Shown here piece after piece: positions 11,098 through 22,300 of a DNA stretch of 64,000 nt (position 1 is the first letter of the stretch; every line of letters starts with the position of its first letter). The stretch is from Leishmania donovani (taxonomy: Eukaryota > Euglenozoa > Kinetoplastea > Trypanosomatida > Trypanosomatidae). The stretch spans positions 1,219,555-1,283,554 of the forward strand of contig NC_018260.1 in assembly GCF_000227135.1 (NCBI RefSeq), written 5' to 3'. The notes below the pieces were generated by a model. The model did no database searches, had not been told where the DNA came from, and saw only the letters and a list, made by a program, of their open reading frames with translations. A program made the position numbers and the translations under genes.

Positions 11098-14000
11098 ATG
11101 ATGGCAAGTGGTGACTACATCTACGCCAATGACCTCGATGATGGGGGCCTGATGGGCGCAACGGTGCGGCGTCATGAGCACAGCAGCTCCCTTTTTGTGG
11201 GTGTCACGCACGACAGTGCCGGGGAGTCGCAGTCACAGTACGACTACCTGGATGAGTCCCTGGTGGGGAGCTACGACAGAGGAGGCGATGGAGTACTGAC
11301 AGCGCTGGAGCTTGAGGACTTTGCCGGGGCCGATGGCAGCAATTTGGCAAGCGTATTATCGGAGAGCAACTCTGTCTTTGACATCGGCGCTGAGGAGGCC
11401 AACATGCAGACACAGACACCGAGTGTGGCGAGCCGGTCCGTGAGCGGTGCTGACTTTGACACGCTGCCCATCACACCCATGGCTAAGCAGCCCATCGAGG
11501 AGCCACATGCAGCGTCGGCGTCGGTACCCAGACCTGCAGCGCCGAACTCAGCCGTCTCAGCGCACCACCTCAACCTCAGAATCAACACGGTGACAGACCT
11601 TAAGCGTCCTTCAACACCGGATAAGTATTTTGAGATTTTCGGAGGTGCCTCGGGCCTGGCGGCGGGGCACAACAACACAACCAACTACAGCGCTAACACC
11701 AGCAGCGGCGATGCTCACCACCGGAGCGCGAAGGGCACGAGCAACCACCGTGCCACAAACGCAACTGTGACGGCTGCCGGCAAAGGGGCAGCGGCGGCTG
11801 GCCATACATCAAAGCTTTTCACGTTGCATCCCGGAACAGCCGCTGCTGGTGTGTCAACATGTCCTTCAGCGCCATCTGCGCCGCCCCCGTTGCACCCCTA
11901 CCCCTCAGTCTCACAGCCACACAACGATAGCGAGGGGTTCAGTTTTGGCATCGACACCTTCTTACACGGCAACCAGCTTGGGTTTGGTCGTCAGCCATCC
12001 TTCAAACGGCTCACACCGGCCGTACAGGGCGAGTTGAAGAAGCCCTACTTTCTCTTGCACTTTGAGGATGGCGACGCGAACACCACTGCTGCTGCCGCGG
12101 CGGCGAAAGGGCATCCTGGGGCGAGTGCGTCCAGCACGAGCCTGCGCGCCGCTCCTGCTGCGGACCGGAATGCAGAAGAGTTCAATACGTGGCTCGAGGC
12201 ACTGGAGCCGAAGGCGGCGGGGTTGTTGACATCTGCGCGTGGCGGCCCCTGCACGACGCACGCGGGCTCTGCAATTGGGGAGAACTTCAAGCGAGAGGTG
12301 GATGTCTTCATGAAGAATCTGCTTGGTGACTACGATATGTTCGCCGGCGCCATGGCCACGGCACCGGTGAACAACTCATCTGTCTCGGGTGTCTCTCAGT
12401 TGTTGGTAGGAGGCAGCGGGCCCCTGAGCAGGCGGCGAGGCAGCGGCCCGCCTTGCCCCGCAGATTACCAACCATCAGACCTCGACGCGTTTCTGGGCGA
12501 TGCGCGCACCCTCACCCCTCCTCTGCGATCCCCTACCCTGGCGGTGGGGCAGGCGAAGCAACGGCCTAGGCAATCAGGTGCCGTTGGTGCTCACACCTCG
12601 CTCGTAGGTTCACCGACGCTGAAGACGACAGTGCCAACGACGATGACTGCCGGCAGCCCGTTCAGCGGTGAAGGGGGGAAGGGCAGCACCGGCGCTTACC
12701 CAAGGTCCAGCGCTACCGCCTCGGCATCACCGCAACCACCGACCCGGGGCCATGCGACAAAATGCCGTCGGCACGTCTGGAGCACCTCCCTAGGGCCCAA
12801 CAAAAGCACCTCGGCGGCCGCCGTGAACGGCGAAGTTGTGCCGGATCCCACCTCTGCAGCGGCTACCGAGGCTCTGTCAACCACGAATTTCGCCAAGGCC
12901 GCCGCGAAACCGGCCAATGGGCAGCCAGCGCAGCGTTCCTGTGTGACAGCCGCATCGCAGACGGTGGCAGCCATAACTTGCGTGCAATCATACGCCTCGA
13001 CAGGGGCGACTCGCGCCTCTGTCGCGGGGGCTGCCAAGCCAGCGACCGGTAAGGCGACCAACGCCTCTGCAAAGCCCGATGGCAGCGTTGGCGATGTTGC
13101 GCGGGCGCGTGACCCGGCAACCCCTAGCACTGCGACGCCGTACCCTTACATGGATGAAGATCTCTTGGCGGGTGGCTACATGACAGGGCCGCCGCAGCTC
13201 ATCCGCTCTCCAGTAGAGAGCAGCCCCACCGTACTGCCCGCGGCCCGCGTCGCAGTGGAGGCCGCATTCACCAACAGCAAGGAGAGAGGGGAGCGCAGTG
13301 GCAGCAACACGAGTGACGCCGTCGCCCTGGCTGCGCGTGGTTGCCGCTCCTCGCTGTTGGACGGGCACATCAGCGCGTCGCAGCAGCGACTCTCGCTGCT
13401 TCAGCAGAAGCTGCGCCCGTCTCGGCACAACCGTACACGCGGGGATGGTGACAGCAAAACCACCTCAGACTCCGACGGTCCAGGCATGACAGCATCAGAG
13501 GCACTACAGCAAGCGCCGGCTACCAGCACTCGTGAAGGCTCACGAGAGTCTCCGATACCAGCTTGGAACGATCCGTACGGTCGCGCCGCGACTTCCCTGC
13601 CTTCGGAGTTGGTTACTGCGGTGTCCAGCAAAACGCGATTAGGCAGCCGTAGAAACGGTGACAGCACCCTGGGCGACGTGGGTAAAACATTCCTCTGTTT
13701 CGAGGAGGCGGCCGACGAGGACTTGGTGGACAGTGGCGCCACGCGTGCAAACGTGCTGCCACCGCCCGTGTTCCTTGATCAAAACACCAGCGCACAGGAG
13801 GGCATGACTGCCAACAGCAGTACCTCCGGCTCTGGCGCCACTAGCAGCCATCTTCACTGCATCTGCAAGAATGGTGGGGCCACGACGCCGGCTGGCTGCA
13901 GGCGGCGCTCGTCGCGGGGACCTCTCTCGGAGCCAGTAACGGTGGAGCCCATCGCACTGAAGAAGTGTCTACCTATTCCGCTGCGGCCGTCGTCCCTAAG

Positions 14001-17000
14001 CCGGCAGGCGTCTGTCAGCCGAACGGACTGTGAGGCGACAACAAGTGGGGAGCACGGCGCGGCAGCGACGCCGCCGCGGCGACGTCTCACAGAGTTCCGC
14101 AACGGTGACTACATGCTGCCAGCCTTCTTGCTCAAGTCCCGCGTCTCTGCCACCACTGCCGAGGATTCGCATTTGGAAGCGTTGAAGCAGCAGGACCGCG
14201 ACCGGCAGACGCAGCAGGCCAACGAGGAGCGGCGGCAGCGCATACAGGCCTTCATGTCAAAGCGAAAGGCCGAAAAGCAGCTGGAGGAGCTGCGGCGCCG
14301 CCAGCTGCTGGTGCAGGAGGGGAAGCCGGAGATGTGCCGTGAGATGCAGGAGCAACAGCGCATCCTGGAGGCCACCCCGCACCTGGAGACGTCCGGAACT
14401 GTCGGGAGTGGGCTTAACGCCATCAAGGCGAAGCGCGTGAGCAAGTCGTCCCCGCAGCGCGACCGAGCAGTGCGGCAGCCGGTTCCGGCGGCTGGCCTCA
14501 TTCCCAAGGCGGCAATGGTCGCAACAGTCAGCAGCCCCCACATCGAGGTGGCCGCACCTGCCGTGGCAGACACCCTCTCTCCCGCTGGACGTGGAAAGGG
14601 CAACGGTGCGGTAGCCAAAACCAACGTGCGCGCAGTGGTGGTGTTCACGAGCAGCTCCGGCGCTGAGAAAGGCGGTGTGCCTGTGACAGCCAAGGACGAC
14701 GGCAACGGACGACGGCGCAGCAACGGCAGCATCGCCCCGAGCACGGCCGCGTCGGGGCTATTCGACGAGGGAACGGTGGGGGTTGTGGAGCTGAGTGAGA
14801 GCAGCAAGACGCTCAAGGTGCAGCAACCACACGAGCGCACGCGCTTCTTCTTCGTGGACGAGTTTTTGCGCATCAGTGACGCTGAGGCGTCAAAGCAGGT
14901 CGAGCGGCCCGTCAGCACGAGGGGCAGCGGCGTCGTGGGTGGGGTGCTGCCGAACGGCGCATTGCCGCGGCGACGCTTGTCGTCGTTAACGCTGACGGAG
15001 ATGAACCGCAAGTTTCTGGCTGGTGTGAACGTGGCGCTGTTGCTCGCGAGTACCGAAAAGGCGCATCACGCCTCACTAACGGCGATTCGGGAGGTGGTGG
15101 AGGGAGTGCTGTCGCACATGCCTCCCCACGGGGAACTCTTTGCCTCCATCGCGTTCGTCGCCGGTGGCAACACGCAGGACCTGTTGCACGACCCCGAACG
15201 CGCAGTGCGCTCAACCTTCTCGACATCGCCGCTATTTGGCTCCACACTGGACGATGTCACCTACGTGGCAGTGACGGGAATCGGACACCTTTCAGCGATG
15301 GTGACAGAGTCGTACAAGCGGTGCGACCTGGCGGTTCAGCGGCAGCAACCTAGTGCTGGCCTCCTTGTGATGTCGCTGTTGCTGAAGCAGCCGCGCGGCA
15401 GCGACGTTTTGCTGTCCTCGTACTTGATCACAGACGCGGGGTGCGACGGCAGCACCTACTTAGCGGCCTTGTGCAAGGCACAGCACACCCCATTTGCGCT
15501 TTTCCACTCTGCGCTGGGCGGGCCGACGTTGACGACGGCGCTGATGTCGGTGGACGTCGACGACACGGCGACGGTGGTGCCGCTGCTGAACGTGCAGCAC
15601 CGACTCGCTAGTGTTACCAATAAGCCGTGCCGCGTGGGAAGTGTTCGACGCTTCTTGGAGCTAGCGCAGCAGAAGCTGCAGAACCGCGTCGAAGACGGGA
15701 AGTCCGGCAGGAGGCGGAGCTCCGGCTCCACCATAACGAAGGTGATTTCAGAGCAGCGGCGGAACAGCGTCAGCATCTCTAGTAGCAACAGTGTGAGCGA
15801 CAGCACCAGCTGTTCACCGTCGTTAAGTGGGCACCGGGGGCGAAAGCAGCACCCTGGGTCCCGAGCACAGCTGCACAAGCGGCTTTTAGAGCAGGTTGCG
15901 ACGGCGCAGAGCATCCTCAACGACCCCGCAGGCTATCGACCGAAGGCGGTGCGGGAGTCGTCGCAGGTTCGGCGCGCTAGGGCGCTCACGTCGACGGCGC
16001 CGGCGTCAACATCTGCTGCGCCGCCACTGTCGGCGGCGACGCCCCCGCGCGCGCAGCGGCGCAGCGCAGACGACGGCGCGATGCCGAATCCGGACCTGGC
16101 GGCGCTGCGCAAGCGTTTGTCGACGAGCAAGGCGCCAGCCACCGTCGACACCGTACTGCTGCCGTCGCGCGGCACTGGTTCTGCCCTGGCGCGCAAGCAC
16201 TCCCCGTCATATACCGCCGTGGAGGAACCGCCGATACAGCTCACGCAGCTGCTAGCCACGCGCCGCCGAAGCGATGCGCCGAACGTCGAGTCGGACGCGA
16301 GCGCCACGGCAAAGACACCACTGTCACCAGCGACCACGCCTTCCAACCATCAGATTGCGCAGTTCCGTCCACTGCAGCAGAACTCTTCACCACTGGCAGG
16401 GCACAGAAGCGCCAGCATGTCGTTGAGTACTGCGTACGTGCGCCGCGGGAACGAAGGCGGGGCCGCGCCACACAGGACATGGTTTATGAACTTCGAGGAT
16501 CTGGGTGACAGCACCACTGCGTCCGTAGGCAGCAGGCCCGGCGCGGGCACCTTGCTGAAGAAAGGCGAGCGAGGGGTGTCGCAAGATCCACCATTGTCCT
16601 CGGCAACGACAATGGCAGCCAAGCCACTTCATGAACGTTGCATCGCGGACGACAGCGAGTTGTGTCAACGCGGCAAACCTGCGTTGGCCGGCGGTGCAGA
16701 CGGGTCGACGCAACGGCCGATGTGTGCGCCACCGGGTGTGGGGAGCAGGCGTGTGGGTGCAGGTCGGAAAGGGCTGCTCGCGGCTCCTACGCGAATTGGG
16801 TCGAATGGACCACAGTGGCCCAGCATAGCCGCCATGGACCCCGGCAACATCCCGGTCGTTCCGTGCGTTGACTCCATCGACTCCTCGCTTGTACACGACG
16901 TCTCCGTGGCCGCGCGGCAGAGTTCGACGGCCGACGACGGCAAGAAGGCGCCGATCCCGACGTCGACAAAGGTGCGCACGCTCGTCATCGTTGACCCACG

Positions 17001-19320
17001 CTGCTGCGAAACGTCGAACGTGACGTACGATAATACAATGGTGATTGCCACCACCGACGATGACTTTGAGGAATACGACGTGGACGAGGTGCGCGAGGTG
17101 GCGCCGGCGCAGGGGTCGATTCAAGCGGACCTGCTGACGGAGCTGTGTAAAACACTGCTTCTCGGCGGCAACGCCTCCATTCTCGGCGCTGAGAGTCGTC
17201 CGACCGGCGTCTGTGCACAGGTGCTCAAGTCCGTTGTGCACACAATCTTTGCAGACATGAACCGCGATGGGACGCATCGCAGAGGACGTCTCAGCGTCTC
17301 AATTGTGAAGGTGAAGGGGGAGTCTGTTGTCGACTTGCTAAAGGACTCCGGCGAAGCGCAGAAGCTCGTCATTGCCATTTCGCCCCTGTTCGGCTCCTGC
17401 GTCCACGGTGTCACCTACTCTAATATCACGAACTCGGCCACCTTCAACGCCACGATTGACGCCGCGCTGCTCCGCGCCGCCTCCGACGACAACGGCCGCG
17501 ACTACGGCTTCCTCTTCTGCTCTCTCATTTTCAAGCTGCAGCTAGAGGAGGAGGGAGACGTGCTCGTGTGCTCGCTGGTGGCAACCTTCGCCGGCGAGCA
17601 CGTCGGGCTCTACACGTCTGTCCTGGACCGCAGTCCTCTCGTACCGCGCGCGTTGTTCCACTACGCCCTCGGCGGCCCCAGCTACACGATCGCACTGCTC
17701 GGCATCGGCAGCGAGGAGTCTCGCGCCAACCAGATGCTGCAGGTGCAGCGGCGGTTGGGCGAGGTGAGCAACCGCGCGACACACCCGGGCAGTGTGGCGA
17801 AGTTCGTGGCCGGCATCCGCAACGACTTAACGCCGAACCTGATCGCCAAGTACGAGAGCACGCATGACCAGGATGAGCGAGCGGCAACGAAGGAAATGAT
17901 CGGGCGGCTGGCGGAGATGGTGAAGGATGCAGACGCGCTTCTACACGACTTCGACCACCACCAGCCCAAGGCCTACCTGCACGAGGACCAGGAGCGGGGG
18001 ACGGCGCCGACAGGCACGGCAGCCGTCAAAGGCCCCGATCCGGGTTCACTTGCCACGGCAGCGCCACGCAGGAACAACGCGAACGGCACTAATGACTCCA
18101 GTTTGATGAACAAAGCCTCTGCCGTCAGTGCCGTGGCGGCTACAGCGCCGCCGCCCACCAGCCGACCGGCTACGGAGCGCTCGTTGCCTTCCATCACCGC
18201 GGTGAACCCGGAGGGCGAGGGGAACCACATCCAGTCGCTGGTATGTTTCGAGCAGGTGCTGATGGGCGCCGGCTCGGTCGCAGTGCACGGCAACTCGATC
18301 CTTTGCACGAGCCAGGGGGGAATGCGCTACGACAGCGACGAGGTGATTGTGTGCGACGAGTCACATCGGTCCTTGTCGTCGAAACTCATGGATAAACTGG
18401 TAGCCAAGTTCCTTGCCGGCTATCACACGGGCTTGCTCGCCGCCGACAGCAGCTATAGCGCCTTCACGCCGCTGATGCTGCGCTGCATCGCTAACAGCAT
18501 CCTCGACGCGATTCTCGGACGCGAGGCAGGGCCGCGTGAGGGCTTGACTTCCTCCGCTTCCTTCAAGCCACCCACGGTGACGGGCGAGCTGTACGTTTCC
18601 ATTGCTCTCATCAAGGATGAAGTGACAGCTGACCTGCTGCCCACCGACGCCGACGCGACGTACCACCGCTTCGAGATGGAGCACAAACCTCTTTATGGCC
18701 CCCGCGTTGTCGGAGTAACGTCGCACCTCGTCTCCACACCGCAGGACTTCGACCACTTCCTAGCGGTGGCCATCGACAATGCCGATCCGGCGCTGCAGTC
18801 AGCAGATCCAGGCATCATGGTGGTCTTGCTGACCCTAACCCAGCGTGTAACGAAGCCGACCAAGGATGTGCTGGTGTCGTCGCTTTTGTGCACCGCCGTC
18901 TTCGACGCCGTTCATCATTACGAGCGTGTGCTGGGGGGCGATACGAGCGAGCCGTTGGAGTTGTTCCACAACATTCTCCGCGGGCCGTGCTTCACCGTCG
19001 CGCTGTTTGGCATCAGCGATGAGGAGGAGAACCCCGGCAAGCTGCTGCGCGCGCTTCACGGTATTACCCAAGTGCGCAACCGCCCCGCGGAGGTGAACAG
19101 TGTGTCGCGGCACATCCGAGAGCTGCAGCGCGGCATCGTGCAGCTGAAGGAGCGCATGACTCCGTCATCCAGCGAGGAGGAGAAAGAGTATATTCTGAGC
19201 CGCGTTAAGGTCGCCGAACATCTGCTGGCCGACGCGGAGGCGCTGCAGCGCAACACCCTTTCCTCCGTGCAGCCACGCCCCTTCGTCCCGCTTGGCGGCG
19301 CACCCCACTTGCGGGCATAG
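11098..19320 (+). CDS. Giant protein with three degenerate kinesin-motor-like repeats (2740 aa)
   Basis: Starts at ATGATGG, the first ATG after a pyrimidine tract and AG. Residues 1-1170 are mostly Ala/Ser/Thr/Gly-rich and look disordered. They hold an EF-hand-like loop (D60-E71), acidic aromatic motifs at 48-57 and 682-694, and F-x-x-F-E-D/E motifs near 317 and 865 (a third lies at 1795, between repeats 1 and 2). A charged helical stretch, probably coiled coil, spans 1021-1098. Three related repeats follow, at about 1175-1535 (helical tail to 1620), 1955-2300 and 2375-2735. Each has an [FY]xxDE-like motif, GxNxxxL, a strand ending DLL, SPLFG or a variant (PLYG in repeat 3), LFHxALGGP-like and NRP-like blocks, then GSVxxF and a helical tail. 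This order matches a kinesin motor, but no GxxxxGKT P-loop, SSRSH or DLAGSE is present. ATPase activity is not expected. Paralogous to the next three genes. Function unknown; a structural cytoskeletal role is inferred. Confidence 0.9.
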   Translation: MMASGDYIYANDLDDGGLMGATVRRHEHSSSLFVGVTHDSAGESQSQYDYLDESLVGSYDRGGDGVLTALELEDFAGADGSNLASVLSESNSVFDIGAEEANMQTQTPSVASRSVSGADFDTLPITPMAKQPIEEPHAASASVPRPAAPNSAVSAHHLNLRINTVTDLKRPSTPDKYFEIFGGASGLAAGHNNTTNYSANTSSGDAHHRSAKGTSNHRATNATVTAAGKGAAAAGHTSKLFTLHPGTAAAGVSTCPSAPSAPPPLHPYPSVSQPHNDSEGFSFGIDTFLHGNQLGFGRQPSFKRLTPAVQGELKKPYFLLHFEDGDANTTAAAAAAKGHPGASASSTSLRAAPAADRNAEEFNTWLEALEPKAAGLLTSARGGPCTTHAGSAIGENFKREVDVFMKNLLGDYDMFAGAMATAPVNNSSVSGVSQLLVGGSGPLSRRRGSGPPCPADYQPSDLDAFLGDARTLTPPLRSPTLAVGQAKQRPRQSGAVGAHTSLVGSPTLKTTVPTTMTAGSPFSGEGGKGSTGAYPRSSATASASPQPPTRGHATKCRRHVWSTSLGPNKSTSAAAVNGEVVPDPTSAAATEALSTTNFAKAAAKPANGQPAQRSCVTAASQTVAAITCVQSYASTGATRASVAGAAKPATGKATNASAKPDGSVGDVARARDPATPSTATPYPYMDEDLLAGGYMTGPPQLIRSPVESSPTVLPAARVAVEAAFTNSKERGERSGSNTSDAVALAARGCRSSLLDGHISASQQRLSLLQQKLRPSRHNRTRGDGDSKTTSDSDGPGMTASEALQQAPATSTREGSRESPIPAWNDPYGRAATSLPSELVTAVSSKTRLGSRRNGDSTLGDVGKTFLCFEEAADEDLVDSGATRANVLPPPVFLDQNTSAQEGMTANSSTSGSGATSSHLHCICKNGGATTPAGCRRRSSRGPLSEPVTVEPIALKKCLPIPLRPSSLSRQASVSRTDCEATTSGEHGAAATPPRRRLTEFRNGDYMLPAFLLKSRVSATTAEDSHLEALKQQDRDRQTQQANEERRQRIQAFMSKRKAEKQLEELRRRQLLVQEGKPEMCREMQEQQRILEATPHLETSGTVGSGLNAIKAKRVSKSSPQRDRAVRQPVPAAGLIPKAAMVATVSSPHIEVAAPAVADTLSPAGRGKGNGAVAKTNVRAVVVFTSSSGAEKGGVPVTAKDDGNGRRRSNGSIAPSTAASGLFDEGTVGVVELSESSKTLKVQQPHERTRFFFVDEFLRISDAEASKQVERPVSTRGSGVVGGVLPNGALPRRRLSSLTLTEMNRKFLAGVNVALLLASTEKAHHASLTAIREVVEGVLSHMPPHGELFASIAFVAGGNTQDLLHDPERAVRSTFSTSPLFGSTLDDVTYVAVTGIGHLSAMVTESYKRCDLAVQRQQPSAGLLVMSLLLKQPRGSDVLLSSYLITDAGCDGSTYLAALCKAQHTPFALFHSALGGPTLTTALMSVDVDDTATVVPLLNVQHRLASVTNKPCRVGSVRRFLELAQQKLQNRVEDGKSGRRRSSGSTITKVISEQRRNSVSISSSNSVSDSTSCSPSLSGHRGRKQHPGSRAQLHKRLLEQVATAQSILNDPAGYRPKAVRESSQVRRARALTSTAPASTSAAPPLSAATPPRAQRRSADDGAMPNPDLAALRKRLSTSKAPATVDTVLLPSRGTGSALARKHSPSYTAVEEPPIQLTQLLATRRRSDAPNVESDASATAKTPLSPATTPSNHQIAQFRPLQQNSSPLAGHRSASMSLSTAYVRRGNEGGAAPHRTWFMNFEDLGDSTTASVGSRPGAGTLLKKGERGVSQDPPLSSATTMAAKPLHERCIADDSELCQRGKPALAGGADGSTQRPMCAPPGVGSRRVGAGRKGLLAAPTRIGSNGPQWPSIAAMDPGNIPVVPCVDSIDSSLVHDVSVAARQSSTADDGKKAPIPTSTKVRTLVIVDPRCCETSNVTYDNTMVIATTDDDFEEYDVDEVREVAPAQGSIQADLLTELCKTLLLGGNASILGAESRPTGVCAQVLKSVVHTIFADMNRDGTHRRGRLSVSIVKVKGESVVDLLKDSGEAQKLVIAISPLFGSCVHGVTYSNITNSATFNATIDAALLRAASDDNGRDYGFLFCSLIFKLQLEEEGDVLVCSLVATFAGEHVGLYTSVLDRSPLVPRALFHYALGGPSYTIALLGIGSEESRANQMLQVQRRLGEVSNRATHPGSVAKFVAGIRNDLTPNLIAKYESTHDQDERAATKEMIGRLAEMVKDADALLHDFDHHQPKAYLHEDQERGTAPTGTAAVKGPDPGSLATAAPRRNNANGTNDSSLMNKASAVSAVAATAPPPTSRPATERSLPSITAVNPEGEGNHIQSLVCFEQVLMGAGSVAVHGNSILCTSQGGMRYDSDEVIVCDESHRSLSSKLMDKLVAKFLAGYHTGLLAADSSYSAFTPLMLRCIANSILDAILGREAGPREGLTSSASFKPPTVTGELYVSIALIKDEVTADLLPTDADATYHRFEMEHKPLYGPRVVGVTSHLVSTPQDFDHFLAVAIDNADPALQSADPGIMVVLLTLTQRVTKPTKDVLVSSLLCTAVFDAVHHYERVLGGDTSEPLELFHNILRGPCFTVALFGISDEEENPGKLLRALHGITQVRNRPAEVNSVSRHIRELQRGIVQLKERMTPSSSEEEKEYILSRVKVAEHLLADAEALQRNTLSSVQPRPFVPLGGAPHLRA

Positions 19321-22300
19321 ACAGCTTCAGAAATGTGTGTATGCTATGATGGCGGCTGCATTACCGTGTCGAATCTTTGTGCACTCTTTTTTTTTGCGTG
19401 CATTTGTGCTTTTGCCTCTCTGCGTGTGCGTCGCTGCCATCAGGAACGCGCCCCATCATCTCTCCCTTTCCTCTTCAATCTTTTCTTCCTCACTCTACTG
19501 TTCACTGCCGTGTCGCTTCGCTCGCCATATATCAGGTGCGTTGCCGTTCTCTTGCCGTCTGTGTGTTTGTCTCTCTCTCCTTTTTCCGATCTCTGGCATT
19601 CCCTCTTTGCCCTCTCTTGCTTTTTCTTTTCTGTCTTCGCGTTCTCGCACCCTGTGTGCGAGTACCGATGCCTTTCCCATGCCGTGGTCACTTCTCTCAC
19701 GTGCCCGCCAACCGTATCTCATTTTCTGTGTGCATTTTTTTTTGAATTCCTTTTTCTTTTGCCCGCCGTCTTGCTCCTTACATGCGCAACACAGACGCGC
19801 GTCGCTGTCTGTTTCGCTCGCTCGCTCTCGCTCTCGCTTTCTGTGGGTATTTTTGTTGGCGCTTCGTTGCTCTTCTTCGCCCCTTCTCTGGGGAAGCACA
19901 CTTCTTCTCGCCTTCCTCGTCTCCGTACGTGCTTGTTTGTGCCTTGGTTAGACGTGGTGGTGGCGTACGAAGAAAAAGCTGCTTGCACTTGAAGAGCGAT
20001 GCCCCGGACGCCTACTCCGACCCTTTCAAAGGGAGCGGACAAAAAAAAAAACTGCAACAGCTATGCACGCGCTCAGACGCATGGAGCGATACAATCCTGC
20101 ATGCACACACGTACTTGAGCTTCTCACACAGAGACACGGCGGCGGCATCCGCTCTCCGACACGTACACACACACACATATGTATATATATGTATGTAATA
20201 GCTGAAGTCATTCATTCGGTGTATTTTTGTGTCATTCATCATTGCCTCTCCCTCTCTCCCTCGTTTGCTTCACGCGCATGGCTACACTGCACGTGCTTGA
20301 GAGCGAAGAGGATGCGAATCAGGTGTAAAACGGAGAAAAAAAAGTGGAAACGACATAATGAGAAAAGTGGATGTCTGGATGAGCGGAAAGCGGAGGGGGT
20401 TAGCCGTTCATTTTTGTTTTAGGTAGCAGATTTTCTCAGCAAGCAAGCAGCGGAGGATAACGCCAGCGCATCCAGTAGGTGCCCCCTCGACGTGTCTAAG
20501 CACACACGTATGTCGCCCATACGCATTCTGCGCGCTCTTACGTGTGCCCGGGTGCTCCCAAAAGATGATGATGCTCATCGTCATCTTTGAACGCGACCAG
20601 AACGACTCGCTGCTTCATCAACCGCGAGCTCACACGTAGTGGAGGAGGTCCGCTGGATTGAGCGCGCTCAAGCATCGCAGCGTTTCCGGGGTGCAATGTC
20701 TTACCTCTTTCCGCCGACTTGTAGCTCTCATCTTCGCCGCTTTTCTCTTTCCGTGTGGCTCTTTCTCCCTCTCTCGCTTTCGCATTCTCACCCACGCACA
20801 TGGGACATGCCGCGTGCTCATCGTTCCTTGTGAGCGTTCGGAGACGTTCACGTCTTATCCTTCCACCGGCAGCGTGCAGGACACTCAAACTCTATACGAA
20901 CCCGGACGTGCGTAGGTCGCGTTCAGTTGACTGGTTATCAGAAGAGCAGCACCAAAAGGCAAACGTAAAGAGAGCAGCAGCGACGGAAGCCGCCTTTGAA
21001 AACAAGGAAGATAAAGCGTCAACAGACAACACACACGCGCGCAGGGAAGAGAAGTAAGTGAGGACAACTTGGAAGGAGTCAAGAAGAGAAGCGAAAGTGA
21101 AAAAAAAAAGAAAAAGGTCAGCACAGGCTTTTACACACATACACACGGCGAGGAGTGCAACGACGGCCAACACCGACATCGCTTGCGTGCGTCTGTCTGA
21201 CTCCCGGCACTGGTCGTGTTCTGTTTTTCTCTTTTTTTGTACTGTTTCCCCGTCGCGCTGTTCAGCCCTTATCTCTCATCTCTTTCTTCGCTTTCGAGTG
21301 ACTTTGCCCGCCACGACTTACCAACGATCAGACAAAAAGAAGACACAAAAAAGGGTATCGGTTTTTTTTTTCGTCGTCTCCTCCGTCACCTCCATTCTAC
21401 CATCTCACCACATCACAAAAGGTTTTCCAGTTCATCCTCCACCCCTTTACAACACACACGCACCTTTCATCGCCACCTCCAGCCCATTGGCCGATTGTAC
21501 CCCCCCCCCCTCCTCCTCCATCCCCGCTTGACTCAGAACACCCTTCCTAACTGCACTTTTTTTCTTACGCGTGCGCTCTCGCTAACTCTCTCTGTCTTGT
21601 GGACCCTCTCTCTGCGAATCCGACGACCACGGAGCCTTTTTTTTTATCCGGGTTTCTGTCTGCGTTTCTTATTTTTTTTCCATTGCATACCATACCTTCT
21701 CCCTCCTCCCAGTACACCCCTCTGTTTCTTTCGCACTGTTCTGTTCTTCTTCCTTTTGCTGCCATTGCTGGGTGGTGGTGGTGGTGGTGGGGAGTTGCTG
21801 TGGATATGGTGCTGCTAACGCCGGTGGCCAAACGGCTCGTATACTGGTCCTGCCTCTCACTCTCGCTTTGCGTGCCCGTATGCGTGTGTGCTCTTGCCTG
21901 GTCTCTTTTTCGTTTTACGCGGCCTCTTGTCTGACTGAGCTTCCTTGTCATTTTCCTTCTCGCCCCCCTTTTTGCCCATTTTTTTTTACCACACGTCGAC
22001 GTCTGCACACCTCTTTGTGTCGGTCGGTCTGCTTGTGTGGGGATTTTGCGCTATCTTGCTCTCTCTCTGTCTCTGTCTAGCTCTCCTCGTTACACCGTTG
22101 CGCTTGCTACACCTCTTCAGCCCCTCTCCCCCTTGTTAAGTCTCCTCCCTTCCACATATACTTGGGTGCGCTCTCGGATTCATTTCTCCACCCGTTCCGT
22201 GCGTCAACTCGGCACTCGTTATCTACTGTCTTCTCTATTGCTTCTTTAGCCTCTTTCTTCGTTGGTGCCTTTCTTTGTGGTTTTTTGCGCGTGTGCTTCC

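Noticed and set aside
14109..15011. 300-codon minus-strand frame inside the 2740-aa gene
   Set aside because: An antisense shadow of a GC-rich coding region; the sense strand has the repeat family.
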